From the NCBI GenBank assembly GCA_030679805.1, contig JAUXST010000315.1:1-12720 (forward strand): 12,720 nucleotides of DNA. Reading direction: 5' to 3'. This document shows positions 1-8,144 of the stretch, piece by piece. The position numbers and the translations under genes are program-made. This DNA is from Reyranella sp. (GTDB lineage Bacteria; Pseudomonadota; Alphaproteobacteria; Reyranellales; Reyranellaceae). The notes under the pieces were generated by a model, which ran no database searches, was not told the DNA's origin, and saw only the letters and a program-made list of their open reading frames with translations. Position 1 is the first letter of the stretch, and every line of letters begins with the position of its first letter.

Positions 1-637
1 AAGAGATAGGTGAGGCCGAACTGTTCCTGCAGGTCCTCGAGAAGATTGATCACCTGCGCCTGGATCGAGACGTCGAGCGCCGAGACCGGCTCGTCGCACA
101 CGATCAGCTTGGGCTCGACGGCAAGCGCGCGGGCAATGCCGATCCGCTGGCGCTGGCCGCCGGAGAATTCGTGCGGAAAGCGGCGCATGTGGTCGGGTTG
201 CAGGCCCACCGTCTCGAGCAGCTGGACCACGCGCTCCTCGTGCTCGCGCCGCGACTTGGCGAGATTGTGGATGGTGAGCGCCTCGCCCACGATCGCGCCC
301 ACGGTGAGGCGCGGGTTGAGCGAGGCATAGGGGTCCTGGAAGATGATCTGCATATCGCGGCGCATCGCGCGCAACGCCGTGGCGTCCATCCTCTTCACGT
401 CGACGCCCTTGAACCAGATCTCGCCCGAGCTGGGCTCGATCAGCCGCAGGATGCAGCGGCCGGTCGTCGACTTGCCGCAACCCGATTCGCCCACCAGACC
501 CAGCGTCTCGCCGGCGCCAATGTCGAAGCTCACGCCGTCGACGGCATGCACCTGGTCGACCACGCGCGACAGTATCCCGCCCTTCACGGCGAAGTGCTTG
601 CGGAGATCACGGACGGACAGCAGCGCGTCGGTCTTGC

Positions 638-641
<4 letters not shown>
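1..641 (-). CDS. DppF/OppF-type peptide ABC transporter ATP-binding protein (partial, 3' end off left edge)
   Basis: Cytoplasmic ATPase subunit of a peptide/oligopeptide importer; with the DppD-type partner it would power the two permeases. The first 213 codons are visible and the C-terminal third lies beyond base 1. Translation starts MSKTDALLSVRDL. All nucleotide-binding motifs in reach are intact: Walker A GESGCGKST (residues 51-59), Q-loop IIFQDPYASLNP (99-110), signature SGGQRQR (160-166) and Walker B LIVCDEP (179-185) followed by a D-loop SALD. The FQDPYASLNPR stretch and the long linker before the signature are typical of the Dpp/Opp family rather than other ABC importers. The ATG at 641-639 overlaps the stop of the upstream ATPase gene as ATGA, which fixes the start and implies translational coupling. 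The motif order and last place in the operon fit DppF/OppF. The transported substrate (dipeptide, oligopeptide or other) cannot be read from the sequence. Confidence 0.95.
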
Positions 642-1609
<968 letters not shown>

Positions 1610-1621
1610 GCTACACTCGCT

Positions 1622-2572
1622 CTACAGGACGCGGCGCGGATCGAGCGCGTCGCGCAGGCCGTCGCCCATGAAGTTGATGGTGATCACGGCGAGGAAAATC
1701 GCCGCCCCCGGGAACAGCGCCCAATGCGGCGCGATGTCGAGATAGTCCTTGGCGTCGCGCAGCACGCTGCCCCAAGTCGGGATGTCGGAGGGAAAGCCCA
1801 GCCCCAGGAAGGACAGCGTCGATTCGGCGATGATGGCGGCGGCGACGTCGATCGTGCCGGCCACGATCACCGGGCCCAGCGCGTTGGGCAGGATGTGCCC
1901 GACAACCAGGCGCAGCTTGGAGGCGCCGAGCGCCCGGGCGGCCTCGACGAACTCCTTTTCGCGCAGGCTGAGGAACTGGGCCCGCACCAGGCGGGCGACC
2001 TGCATCCAGCGCAGCCCGCCGATCACGACGACAATCAGGATGAACGCGCCGCCCTCGACGCCGAACAGCCGCTTGAAGTGGTCGCGGAACAGATACATCA
2101 GCAGCAGCAGCAGCGGCAGCAGCGGCAGCGCAAGGAAGAGGTCGGTGAGCCACATCAGGGCGGCGTCGACCCAGCCGGCCGACATGCCGGCCAGCGCGCC
2201 CACCACGACGCCGACCACGACCGCCACGACCATGGCCGCGAGTCCGACAGCAAGCGAGATGCGCCCGCCATAGATCAGCCGCGCCAGGAGATCCTGCCCG
2301 AGATCGTCGGTGCCCAGCGGATGCGCCCACGACGGGCCCTGAAGCTTGGCGGCGAAATCGATGTCGTTGATCGCCACCGGCCAGATGAACGGCCCCAGCG
2401 CGACGGTCGCGATCAGCAGCAGCAGGACGACGCCGCTCGCCACCGCAAGCCTGTGCCGGCGGAAGCGGCGCCACGCCTCCTGCCACGGCGACGTCGGGCG
2501 GTTCCTGCGCGATGCGGCGGCGACAGGCGCCGGCGCGTCAACGGTAAGAGATGCGGGGGTCGAGCCAGCCAT
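1622..2572 (-). CDS. DppC/OppC-type peptide ABC transporter permease
   Basis: Inner-membrane permease of 316 aa. After a Pro/Ala-rich, charged cytoplasmic N-terminus (1-40) there is a first membrane helix (about 42-64), then a periplasmic segment with the DppC-typical HPLGTDDLGQDLLARLIYG (84-102), followed by about five more helices. The EAA loop that docks on the ATPases is clear: EFVEAARALGASKL to ILPN (207-230). The C-terminus GDGLRDALDPR is the usual DppC ending. A run of leucines around 149-159 is encoded by a CAG/CGG-rich stretch near 2098-2130 and is simply a hydrophobic helix. The ATG start at 2572-2570 lies 35 bases inside the end of the upstream permease gene, with no strong Shine-Dalgarno. 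That argues for coupled translation, although a slightly later start cannot be excluded because the first 30 residues are low complexity. Confidence 0.94.
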   Translation of the reverse strand: MAGSTPASLTVDAPAPVAAASRRNRPTSPWQEAWRRFRRHRLAVASGVVLLLLIATVALGPFIWPVAINDIDFAAKLQGPSWAHPLGTDDLGQDLLARLIYGGRISLAVGLAAMVVAVVVGVVVGALAGMSAGWVDAALMWLTDLFLALPLLPLLLLLMYLFRDHFKRLFGVEGGAFILIVVVIGGLRWMQVARLVRAQFLSLREKEFVEAARALGASKLRLVVGHILPNALGPVIVAGTIDVAAAIIAESTLSFLGLGFPSDIPTWGSVLRDAKDYLDIAPHWALFPGAAIFLAVITINFMGDGLRDALDPRRVL

Positions 2573-3500
2573 AGATGATATCGGCCAAGAGGTTGAAGAA
2601 GACGACGAGACAGGCGATCACGAAAGTCACGGCCATCACGACCGGCGTGTCATTGGCGAGCATGGCCGAGATCAGCAGCGAGCCGATGCCGGGGACACGG
2701 AAGATCTGCTCGGTGACGATGGCGCCGCCGAACACGATCGGCAGCTGCAGCGCCACCAGCGTCACCACCGGGATGAGCGCGTTGCGCACCACATGCTTGG
2801 TGATCACCTTGCGCTCGCCGATGCCCTTGGACCGCGCCGTGGTGACGTAGTCGAGCTTGATGACATCGAGCACCGAGGAGCGCACGAAACGCACCAGCGA
2901 GGCGCCCTGGAAGAGGCCCAGCACCATGACCGGCATGATCGACTGCTTGATGTGCTCCCAGTAGAACTGCCAGCCCGTGGCGTCGATGTTGGCGCGGTAG
3001 ACGAAGGGCAGCCAGTCGAGCTGGATCGAGAACACCAGGATGAACAGCAGGCCGGTGAAGAAGGTCGGCAGCGAGAAACCGACGAAGGCCAGCGTGTTGG
3101 CGACCTGGTCGAACAGCGAATAGGGCCGCGTCGCGGCCAGCACGCCGACCGGCAGCGCCACCAGGATGGCGATGATCTGCGAGGAGCCGATCACGATCAG
3201 CGTCACCGGCAGGCGCTGCAGGATCAGCTTGTCGACGTCCATGCGGCTGACGAACGAAAAACCCCAGTCACCCTGCAGCATGGCCGCCAGCCAGTGCAGG
3301 TAGCGGGTCCACACCGGGTCATCGAGGCCGAATTTGGCGCGCAGAGCCGCACGCACTTCCGGCGGCACCGCCGGGTTGGTCGCCAGCTCCTCGAACGGAT
3401 CGCCCGGCGCCATAGCCAGGACAGTGAACAGCACGAGGCTGATCCCGAGCAGACTCGGGATCATGATCAGGATCTTGCGGATGACGTACTGACGGGACAA
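2538..3500 (-). CDS. DppB/OppB-type peptide ABC transporter permease
   Basis: Inner-membrane permease of 320 aa. The N-terminal helix IMIPSLLGISLVLFTVLAMAPGDP is the DppB hallmark, including the APGDP motif (31-35). A periplasmic region follows (LRAKFGLDDPVWTRYLHWL, then GDWGFSF), then five more helices and an EAA loop DYVTTARSKGIGERKV (217-232) ending in RNALIP. The C-terminus is WLDPRISYR, again family-typical. The start is taken as TTG at 3500-3498 (MSRQYVIRK). An in-frame stop lies only 26 bases upstream with no ATG or GTG between, and the next ATG (residue 13) would remove the conserved N-terminal basic segment. An AGG lies about 9 bases ahead of the TTG. The weak TTG start and the stem-loop just upstream fit a permease made in smaller amounts than the binding protein. 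Confidence 0.94.
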   Translation of the reverse strand: MSRQYVIRKILIMIPSLLGISLVLFTVLAMAPGDPFEELATNPAVPPEVRAALRAKFGLDDPVWTRYLHWLAAMLQGDWGFSFVSRMDVDKLILQRLPVTLIVIGSSQIIAILVALPVGVLAATRPYSLFDQVANTLAFVGFSLPTFFTGLLFILVFSIQLDWLPFVYRANIDATGWQFYWEHIKQSIMPVMVLGLFQGASLVRFVRSSVLDVIKLDYVTTARSKGIGERKVITKHVVRNALIPVVTLVALQLPIVFGGAIVTEQIFRVPGIGSLLISAMLANDTPVVMAVTFVIACLVVFFNLLADIIYGWLDPRISYR

Positions 3501-3523
3501 TCGATGCCTATTGCGAATATCGA

Positions 3524-3552
3524 GTCATCCCGGGCCGACCGCCCGGGACGAC
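3524..3552 (-). terminator. Intercistronic stem-loop between binding-protein and permease genes
   Basis: In the 66-base gap after the binding-protein stop, bases 3528-3534 (TCCCGGG) pair with 3542-3548 (CCCGGGA). The stem is extended inward by one C-G pair and outward past one mismatch by a 3-bp GTC/GAC stem, leaving a 5-base loop. There is no T-run after it on the minus strand, so it is not a classical intrinsic terminator. In binding-protein transporter operons such hairpins commonly act as RNA-processing or stability elements that raise the binding protein above the permeases. A dispersed palindromic repeat of the kind common in GC-rich genomes is the alternative. Confidence 0.45.
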
Positions 3553-3566
3553 ACACGTTCAGCTGC

Positions 3567-5357
3567 TTATGCTTCCTTGAACCAGTCGGACAGGTCCCAG
3601 GTGTTGTTGTCCCAGCCGCTGATGCTGGCGTTGAGCTTGGTGGCGACGGCGGCCACGCCGGGCCGCTGCACGATACCTAGCACCACGCCGTTCTGGACCG
3701 CCATGTCGTTCATCTTGATGAACAAGGCGGCGCGCTTGACCGGGTCGAGTTCGTTCTCGGAGGCACGGAAAAGCTTGTCGTATTCCTCGTTGCGCCACCG
3801 CGTGATGTTACGGCCCTGCCACTTGTTGTCCTTGGTGGAGACTTCCCACGAGGTGAACTGGTTCATGAAGAGCTGCGGATCCGGCTGCGACATGGTGGTC
3901 GTATACATCTGCAGGTCGCAGTAGAACTTGGTGTAGGTGTCCGGGTTGGCGACGTCGGACGAGAAGAACACCGACGCCGTCACCGACTTCAGCTCCATGT
4001 CGATGCCGGCCTTCTGGGCCGCCTGCTTGATGATCGCCTGGGTCTTCTGGCGCGGCTGATTGATCGACGTCTGATAGACGAACTTCAGCTTCTTTCCGTC
4101 CTTGGCGCGGACGCCGTCCGCGCCCTTCTTCCAGCCGGCCTTCTCCAGGATATCGGCCGCCTTGTCGATGTTGAACTCGATCGGATTGGCCTTCGAGCGG
4201 AAGCGCGGCGGGTTGTTCAGGAAGTCGCGCGTTGCCGGGCCGGTGCGGCCGTAGATGTGCTGCTCGACCGACTTGCTGTCGATCAGCAGTGCGATCGCCT
4301 GGCGCACCGCCGGGTCGCTGAGCGTCGGGTGCTTGGTCTTGATGCTCGAGCGTTCGCCGTCGACCTCGGTCCACGGATCGGTGGTGTTGAGCTGCATGTG
4401 CTCGATATTGCCGCCCGGCGTGACCTCGACGCGGCCCTTGCCGCCCTTTTCGAGGCGCGACAGGATCTCGTCCTCGACCTGCATGTTCCAGGCGAAGTCG
4501 AACTCGCCGGTCTGCAGGACGGCACGCGCCGCCGAAATGGCATCGCCGCCGCCCTTCATCTCGATCGAGTCGAAGTAGGGCTTGTTGGCCTGGTGATAGT
4601 TCGGGTTGATGACACCCGTGACCATGTCGCCCGGCTTGAAATCCTTGAACAGGTAGGGCCCGGTGCCGACCGGCTTGAGGTTGGTCGGGGCGTCACGCGA
4701 CTTGGCGCCGATGTAGTCGGCGAACAGATGCTTGGGAATCAGCATGCCGCGCGTGCCGACGAAGGCGTCGGCCCAGAACGGCGTCGCCTTCGCGAACTTC
4801 ACGACGATGGTGTACTGGTCGACCTTCTCGACGATCACGTCCTGGTAGGAGCCGATGGTGACCGAGGCGGTCGCCGGATCCTTGGCGTATTGCCAGTTGA
4901 AGACGGCGTCGTCGGCAGTGAACGGCTTGCCGTCGTGCCAGGTCACGCCCTGCTTCAGCTTCCAGGTCACCGACTTGCCGTCGGCCGAGAGGCCGCCGTT
5001 CTCGCGGCTCGGAATTTCGGCCGCCAGCTTGGGCTTGAGGTTGCCCTCGGCATCCCATGCCGCCAGCGGCTCGTAGAACAGGCGCGAGCCGTCCTGGTCC
5101 TTGGTGCCGACCGCGAAATGCGGATTGAGGAGCGTCGGTCCCTGCCACCACAGGACCTTGAGCGGGCCGCCGCCGCCGCGCTTGGTCGGCTTGTACGTGC
5201 CCTTGGACTGCGCCATCGCGACGCCTGAATGGACCAAGAGCTGGGTCGCGAACGGCGCCGCGATACCCACCGCCATCATTCGCTGCACGAAGCCGCGCCG
5301 CGACATTTTCCCAGCCTTCACCTTGCCGATCAGGCCACGCAATTCATGTTCGTTCAT
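3567..5357 (-). CDS. Periplasmic peptide-binding protein of ABC transporter (SBP family 5), Tat-exported
   Basis: Substrate-binding subunit of 596 aa that captures peptide (or a related ligand) in the periplasm and delivers it to the permeases encoded downstream. The N-terminus has a twin-arginine signal: MSRRGFVQRM (R20, R21, F23) followed by a hydrophobic stretch and a probable cleavage after AMA at residue 49. Export would therefore occur folded through Tat, not Sec. The mature part shows the family-5 pattern: an early FYEPLAAWDAEGNLKPKLA, then WKLKQGVTWHDGKPFTADD, then KPVGTGPYLFKDFKPG and a C-terminal lobe with DPAVRQAIALLIDSK. Length is within the family range. The ATG at 5357-5355 is preceded by AGGGG at a good distance (6 bases). 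It is the first gene of the operon and faces the divergent guanidinium-exporter operon. The ligand is not deducible; family members bind di-/oligopeptides, nickel, opines or sugars. Confidence 0.94.
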   Translation of the reverse strand: MNEHELRGLIGKVKAGKMSRRGFVQRMMAVGIAAPFATQLLVHSGVAMAQSKGTYKPTKRGGGGPLKVLWWQGPTLLNPHFAVGTKDQDGSRLFYEPLAAWDAEGNLKPKLAAEIPSRENGGLSADGKSVTWKLKQGVTWHDGKPFTADDAVFNWQYAKDPATASVTIGSYQDVIVEKVDQYTIVVKFAKATPFWADAFVGTRGMLIPKHLFADYIGAKSRDAPTNLKPVGTGPYLFKDFKPGDMVTGVINPNYHQANKPYFDSIEMKGGGDAISAARAVLQTGEFDFAWNMQVEDEILSRLEKGGKGRVEVTPGGNIEHMQLNTTDPWTEVDGERSSIKTKHPTLSDPAVRQAIALLIDSKSVEQHIYGRTGPATRDFLNNPPRFRSKANPIEFNIDKAADILEKAGWKKGADGVRAKDGKKLKFVYQTSINQPRQKTQAIIKQAAQKAGIDMELKSVTASVFFSSDVANPDTYTKFYCDLQMYTTTMSQPDPQLFMNQFTSWEVSTKDNKWQGRNITRWRNEEYDKLFRASENELDPVKRAALFIKMNDMAVQNGVVLGIVQRPGVAAVATKLNASISGWDNNTWDLSDWFKEA

Positions 5358-5405
5358 CAGATACCCCTATCGACGTTTCCCAACGCTCCCGCAGCCGCTC
5401 TCGCT

Positions 5406-5417
5406 ATCTTGCAAGAT
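5406..5417. promoter_or_regulatory. Perfect palindrome, possible operator in divergent region
   Basis: ATCTTGCAAGAT is a perfect 12-base inverted repeat in the 136-base gap between the divergent transporter and exporter operons. The half element TGCAAG recurs 11 bases later (5410-5415 and 5421-5426), about one helical turn, so two protein monomers or dimers could bind on the same face. It would sit just downstream of the transporter promoter proposed at 5432-5460. No regulator gene is in the window, so the binding protein is unknown. Confidence 0.35.
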
Positions 5418-5431
5418 GCGTGCAAGTCTTG

Positions 5432-5460
5432 ATCAGAACAGGCGGCAACGCCGCCGTCAA
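5432..5460 (-). promoter_or_regulatory. Candidate sigma-70 type promoter for the peptide transporter operon
   Basis: Read on the minus strand, TTGACG (5460-5455) and TCTGAT (5437-5432) are separated by exactly 17 bases. They match the -35 and -10 consensus at 5/6 and 4/6 positions. Transcription would start near 5425, leaving a leader of about 70 bases. The spacer holds a 6-bp GC palindrome (GGCGGC-AAC-GCCGCC, 5441-5455). Confidence 0.35.
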
Positions 5461-5493
5461 CGACTGCGCGATCTAAACGGGGGGAACGATATC

Positions 5494-5811
5494 GTGGCCT
5501 GGCTCTATCTTGTCCTTGCAGGTGCCTTCGAAATCGGCTGGCCGCTCGGCCTCAAGCTCGGATGGACCGAGGCGGGCGCCCGCCCCTTGTGGATTGCCTT
5601 CTCGGTGGCCTGCATGACCGTGAGCGGCGCATTGCTTTTGCTCGCACAACGCAACATTCCGATGGGCACTGCCTATGCGGTCTGGACCGGTATCGGCGCG
5701 GTCGGCGCCTTCACCGTCGGCGTAATGGCCTTCGGCGATTCGGCCTCGGCCATGCGCCTGATTTCGATTGCCCTGATCGTGGCCGGCATCGTCGGCCTCA
5801 AGCTCGCCTGA
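5494..5811 (+). CDS. gdx: Guanidinium exporter Gdx (SugE), small multidrug resistance family
   Basis: Four-helix inner-membrane protein of 105 aa, the normal SMR length. Members of the Gdx/SugE branch export guanidinium in exchange for protons as dual-topology dimers. The essential membrane Glu is E13 (GAFEIGWPLGLK) with W16 next to it. The SugE-specific block GTAYAVWTGIGAVGA (58-72) is complete, and the end (MRLISIALIVAGIVGLKL) matches the subtype. This separates it from EmrE/Qac drug exporters. The chosen start is GTG at 5494, because a strong GGGGGGAA lies 8 bases upstream and the product begins MAWLYLVLAG like its relatives. A longer in-frame reading from ATG 5416 would add 26 Arg-rich residues and is unlikely. 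No guanidine riboswitch is recognisable in the leader. The gene heads an operon: its stop overlaps the ribosome-binding site of the dehydrogenase gene. Confidence 0.92.
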   Translation: MAWLYLVLAGAFEIGWPLGLKLGWTEAGARPLWIAFSVACMTVSGALLLLAQRNIPMGTAYAVWTGIGAVGAFTVGVMAFGDSASAMRLISIALIVAGIVGLKLA

Positions 5812-5821
5812 GGAGGCTGTC

Positions 5822-6577
5822 ATGAGGATGAAGGACAAGGTCGCACTGATAACCGGCGCCGCGGGCGGCATGGGCGCCGCCACGGCACGACTGTTCGCCC
5901 GCGAGGGCGCCAAGGCCGTGGTGGTCGCCGATATCCTCGACAAGGAAGGCGAGGCCACCGTCGCCGACATCAACAAGGCGGGCGGCCACGCCGCCTTCGT
6001 CCGTCTCGACGTCACCGACGAAGCCCAGTGGAAGGCGGTCGTCGATGGCATCGTGGCCACCCACGGCCGGCTCGATGTGCTGGTGAACAATGCCGGCATC
6101 AGCGGCTCGGCGGAGACCGACCTCTACGACACCGCCGCCTGGAACCGGCTGATGGGCATCAACGCCACCGGCGTGTTTCTGGGCATGAAGTACGCCACGG
6201 CGGCCATGAAGAAGTCGGGCGGCGGCTCGATCGTCAACCTGTCGTCGATCTCCGGCATCGTCGGCCAGGGCTACATCCATGTCGGCTACAATGCATCGAA
6301 GGGCGCGGTCCGCCTGATCACCAAGGCCGGCGCCGCGCAGCACGGCAAGCACGGCATCCGCGTCAATTCGGTGCATCCCGGCTTGATGCCGCCGATGCGC
6401 ACCTCGGGCCGCACTGCCGACCCGGTGATGCGCGAAAAGACGCTGAAGGGCGTGCCGATGGGCCGGGCCGGCGAGGTCGACGAGGTGGCCTACGCCATCC
6501 TGTTCCTCGCGTCGGACGAATCGTCCTACGTCACCGGCGCCGAGCTGGTGGTCGACGGCGGCTGGACCGCGGTCTGA
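5822..6577 (+). CDS. Short-chain dehydrogenase/reductase (SDR), NAD-preferring
   Basis: Cytoplasmic oxidoreductase of 251 aa, classical SDR size. Motifs: cofactor-binding TGAAGGMG (11-18), an Asp at the end of strand 2 (VVVADI, D37) that favours NAD(H) over NADP(H), NNAG (89-92), and catalytic N114, S142, Y156 and K160 (YNASK). The Ser-to-Tyr spacing is one residue longer than in most relatives. The C-terminal RVNSVHPG (180-187) and VTGAELVVDGG (237-247) blocks resemble secondary-alcohol dehydrogenases such as cyclopentanol or hydroxysteroid dehydrogenases, but the substrate cannot be assigned. GAGGAGG (5810-5816), which overlaps the exporter stop codon, lies 5 bases before the ATG at 5822; a second ATG two codons later is possible. 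Ten bases separate it from the exporter gene, so the two are co-transcribed. Confidence 0.92.
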   Translation: MRMKDKVALITGAAGGMGAATARLFAREGAKAVVVADILDKEGEATVADINKAGGHAAFVRLDVTDEAQWKAVVDGIVATHGRLDVLVNNAGISGSAETDLYDTAAWNRLMGINATGVFLGMKYATAAMKKSGGGSIVNLSSISGIVGQGYIHVGYNASKGAVRLITKAGAAQHGKHGIRVNSVHPGLMPPMRTSGRTADPVMREKTLKGVPMGRAGEVDEVAYAILFLASDESSYVTGAELVVDGGWTAV

Positions 6578-6591
6578 CAGGGTGGTTTGAC

Positions 6592-7194
6592 GTGGCCGAC
6601 GACGGCAAGCCGACTGCGATCGCGCCCTGGGAAGTCCTCGACTCGACGTATAACTACCGCGACCGCTGGCTGGCGCTGCGCTCCGACACAGTGCGCCTGC
6701 CCAACGGCCGCGTGCTCACGCCGTTTCACGTCATAGAACAGCCGGACTGGGTGACGGCCATCGCGCTCACCCGCGACGGCGGGATCGTCCTGGTCGAGGA
6801 GTACCGCCACGGCGCGCGGCAGACGGTGATCGAGCTGCCGAGCGGCATCCACGACACGCCGGGCGAGCCGCTGGCGGCGATGCAGCGCGAGCTCAAGGAG
6901 GAGACCGGCTTTGCCAGCGACGACTGGCATCCGCTCGGTAGCTTCTTCGCCAACGCGCCGCGCCTGAACAATCGCGTGCACTGTTTCCTGGCGCTCGACG
7001 CCCGCAAGGTGGCCGAGCCCGTTCTCGACGACGGCGAAGTGCTGCTGGCGCACGAAGTTCCCTTCGCCGACTTCCTGGCCGACCTGCAGGCCGGCCGGCG
7101 CATGCTCCACGGCTTCCAGGGCGGCGCGATGTGGTTGCTGCATCTTCACGCGAAGTCGAGTGGCGACCGGCGGCTCGCCGCTCTGTTCGCCTGA
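6592..7194 (+). CDS. Nudix hydrolase, ADP-ribose pyrophosphatase-like
   Basis: Predicted 200-aa Nudix enzyme that would cleave a nucleoside diphosphate linked to another group, most likely ADP-ribose. The N-terminal half (WEVLDSTYNYRDRWLALR to HVIEQPDWVTAIAL) is the beta-domain usual in NUDT5/NudF-type enzymes. The Nudix box is at about 87-109, with the catalytic REL-KEE-TGF core intact. The first conserved Glu is displaced by one residue (DTPGEP instead of the usual E-PGE arrangement), which does not touch the metal-binding glutamates. The start is GTG at 6592 with AGGGTGG six bases upstream. Reading further upstream runs inside the dehydrogenase gene in another frame and is not credible. 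It follows the dehydrogenase stop by 14 bases and is the last gene of this operon; no clear terminator follows. Confidence 0.88.
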   Translation: MADDGKPTAIAPWEVLDSTYNYRDRWLALRSDTVRLPNGRVLTPFHVIEQPDWVTAIALTRDGGIVLVEEYRHGARQTVIELPSGIHDTPGEPLAAMQRELKEETGFASDDWHPLGSFFANAPRLNNRVHCFLALDARKVAEPVLDDGEVLLAHEVPFADFLADLQAGRRMLHGFQGGAMWLLHLHAKSSGDRRLAALFA

Positions 7195-7221
7195 TCCGGC
7201 GAAGGGGAGTTTGGCGCAATT

Positions 7222-7241
7222 TGAATGAATTTTGTCATTCA
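7222..7241. promoter_or_regulatory. Inverted repeat upstream of the DJ-1/PfpI gene
   Basis: TGAATGA and TCATTCA, a perfect 7-base inverted repeat separated by 6 bases (ATTTTG), lie 55 bases before the gene at 7297 in an AT-rich island within GC-rich surroundings. Size and spacing suit a dimeric regulator operator. A DNA hairpin would be weak. The ligand and regulator are unknown. Confidence 0.35.
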
Positions 7242-7296
7242 TCGCGGCAGGCGGTGCGTCCATACCTGCGGCGCGAGCAAACGCCGGAGGAACCCC

Positions 7297-7995
7297 ATGG
7301 CAGACACGCTCCAGATCGGAATCCTGTTCTTTCCCAATGTCACACAGCTCGACGCCATGGGCCCGGCCCAGGTGCTGAGCCGCCTGCCCGGCGCCAAGAT
7401 GCACATGATCTGGAAGAGCCGCGATCCTGTGACGACCGATTCCGGTTTCGCCGTCCTGCCCACCACCACCTTCGCCGACTGCCCGCAGCTCGACGTCATC
7501 TGCGTGCCCGGCGGCATGGGCCAGGTGGCCTTGATGAACGACGAGGAGACGCTCGCCTTCCTGCGCCGACAGGCCGAGGGTGCGCGCTACATTACGTCGG
7601 TCTGCACCGGCTCGCTGGTCCTCGCCGCGGCCGGGTTGCTGAAAGGCTACCGCTCGGCCTGCCACTGGTCGGTGCGCGACGAGCTGGCGGCGTTCGGCGC
7701 CATTCCGGTCGCCGAGCGCGTCGTGCGCGACCGCAACCGCCTCTCCGGCGGCGGCGTCACGGCGGGCATCGACTTCGGCCTCACGCTGGCGGCCGAACTG
7801 GCGGGCGAACAAGTCGCCAAGGCAATCCAGCTCATGATGGAATACGATCCCCAGCCCCCGTTCGACAGCGGCAGCCCGGAGAAAGCCGGCCCCGAACTCG
7901 TGGCGCTCTACAAGCAGCGCACCGCCGGCATGATGGAGCAGCGCCGCGAGGCCAACCGGACGGCGGCGGCCAGGGTCGCCGCAGTTACACCCTAG
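7297..7995 (+). CDS. DJ-1/PfpI family protein, isonitrile hydratase-like
   Basis: Cytoplasmic protein of 232 aa with the glutamine-amidotransferase-like DJ-1/PfpI fold. The nucleophile elbow is SVCTGSLVLAAAGLL (C103, T104), preceded by VCVPGG-type strand DVICVPGG (66-73). D19 lies in the early motif QLDAMGP. The Pseudomonas putida isonitrile hydratase InhA uses an Asp, a Cys and the neighbouring Thr at equivalent places, so conversion of an isonitrile to the N-substituted formamide is the best guess. The block CHWSVRDEL and the late LSGGGVTAGIDFGL also fit this subgroup, which includes the amidase domains of GlxA-type regulators; no AraC DNA-binding domain is attached here. The start is ATG 7297 with GGAGG (7286-7290) six bases upstream. 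A 24-codon upstream extension from 7225 lacks such a site. It stands apart from both neighbours (102 bases after the Nudix gene). Confidence 0.88.
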   Translation: MADTLQIGILFFPNVTQLDAMGPAQVLSRLPGAKMHMIWKSRDPVTTDSGFAVLPTTTFADCPQLDVICVPGGMGQVALMNDEETLAFLRRQAEGARYITSVCTGSLVLAAAGLLKGYRSACHWSVRDELAAFGAIPVAERVVRDRNRLSGGGVTAGIDFGLTLAAELAGEQVAKAIQLMMEYDPQPPFDSGSPEKAGPELVALYKQRTAGMMEQRREANRTAAARVAAVTP

Positions 7996-8023
7996 TGGGC
8001 GGTGCCCAACATTAGTTCACCGC
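7996..8023 (+). terminator. Weak hairpin after the DJ-1/PfpI gene
   Basis: Directly after the stop codon TGGGC (7996-8000) can pair with GCCCA (8004-8008). As an alternative, GCGGTG (7999-8004) can pair with CACCGC (8018-8023). The two structures exclude each other and neither is followed by a T-run, so a termination role is uncertain. Confidence 0.2.
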
Positions 8024-8036
8024 GATTGTGCGGCAG

Positions 8037-8055
8037 CAATTCCTTTTGTGAATTG
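8037..8055. promoter_or_regulatory. Inverted repeat in the promoter region of the copper-type operon
   Basis: CAATTC and GAATTG form a 6-base inverted repeat with a 7-base spacer about 90 bases before the DUF2946 gene. It is AT-rich compared with its surroundings. It may be a transcription-factor site. The rest of the 149-base gap (7996-8144) contains no gene I can support. Confidence 0.25.
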
Positions 8056-8109
8056 TGGGCTTGGCATCGCCGCGCCGAACTCGTGCGACACTATGGGTGC
8101 ATCGCCTGC

Positions 8110-8139
8110 TTGAGTGCACGTCGGTGTGTTGCCTAATAT
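8110..8139 (+). promoter_or_regulatory. Candidate promoter for the DUF2946-headed operon
   Basis: TTGAGT (8110-8115) and TAATAT (8134-8139), 18 bases apart, each match the sigma-70 hexamers at 4/6 positions. A start about 7 bases downstream would coincide with the ATG at 8145, making the mRNA leaderless. An alternative -35 element TTGGCA (8061-8066) has no convincing -10 partner. Confidence 0.3.
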
Positions 8140-8144
8140 TCGCA

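Noticed and set aside
2098..2130. CAG/CGG-rich microsatellite-like stretch
   Set aside because: It encodes the leucine run of a membrane helix of the DppC-type permease in frame; no sign of a repeat with its own role.
5358..5493. Guanidine riboswitch ahead of gdx
   Set aside because: The only clear structure is GGCGGC-AAC-GCCGCC; I see no tandem ACGR-loop hairpins and no ykkC-like conserved core. A covariance scan could overturn this.
5101..5811. 236-codon version of the exporter gene
   Set aside because: The upstream part overlaps the binding-protein gene on the other strand; the GTG at 5494 with a strong Shine-Dalgarno gives the exact family length.
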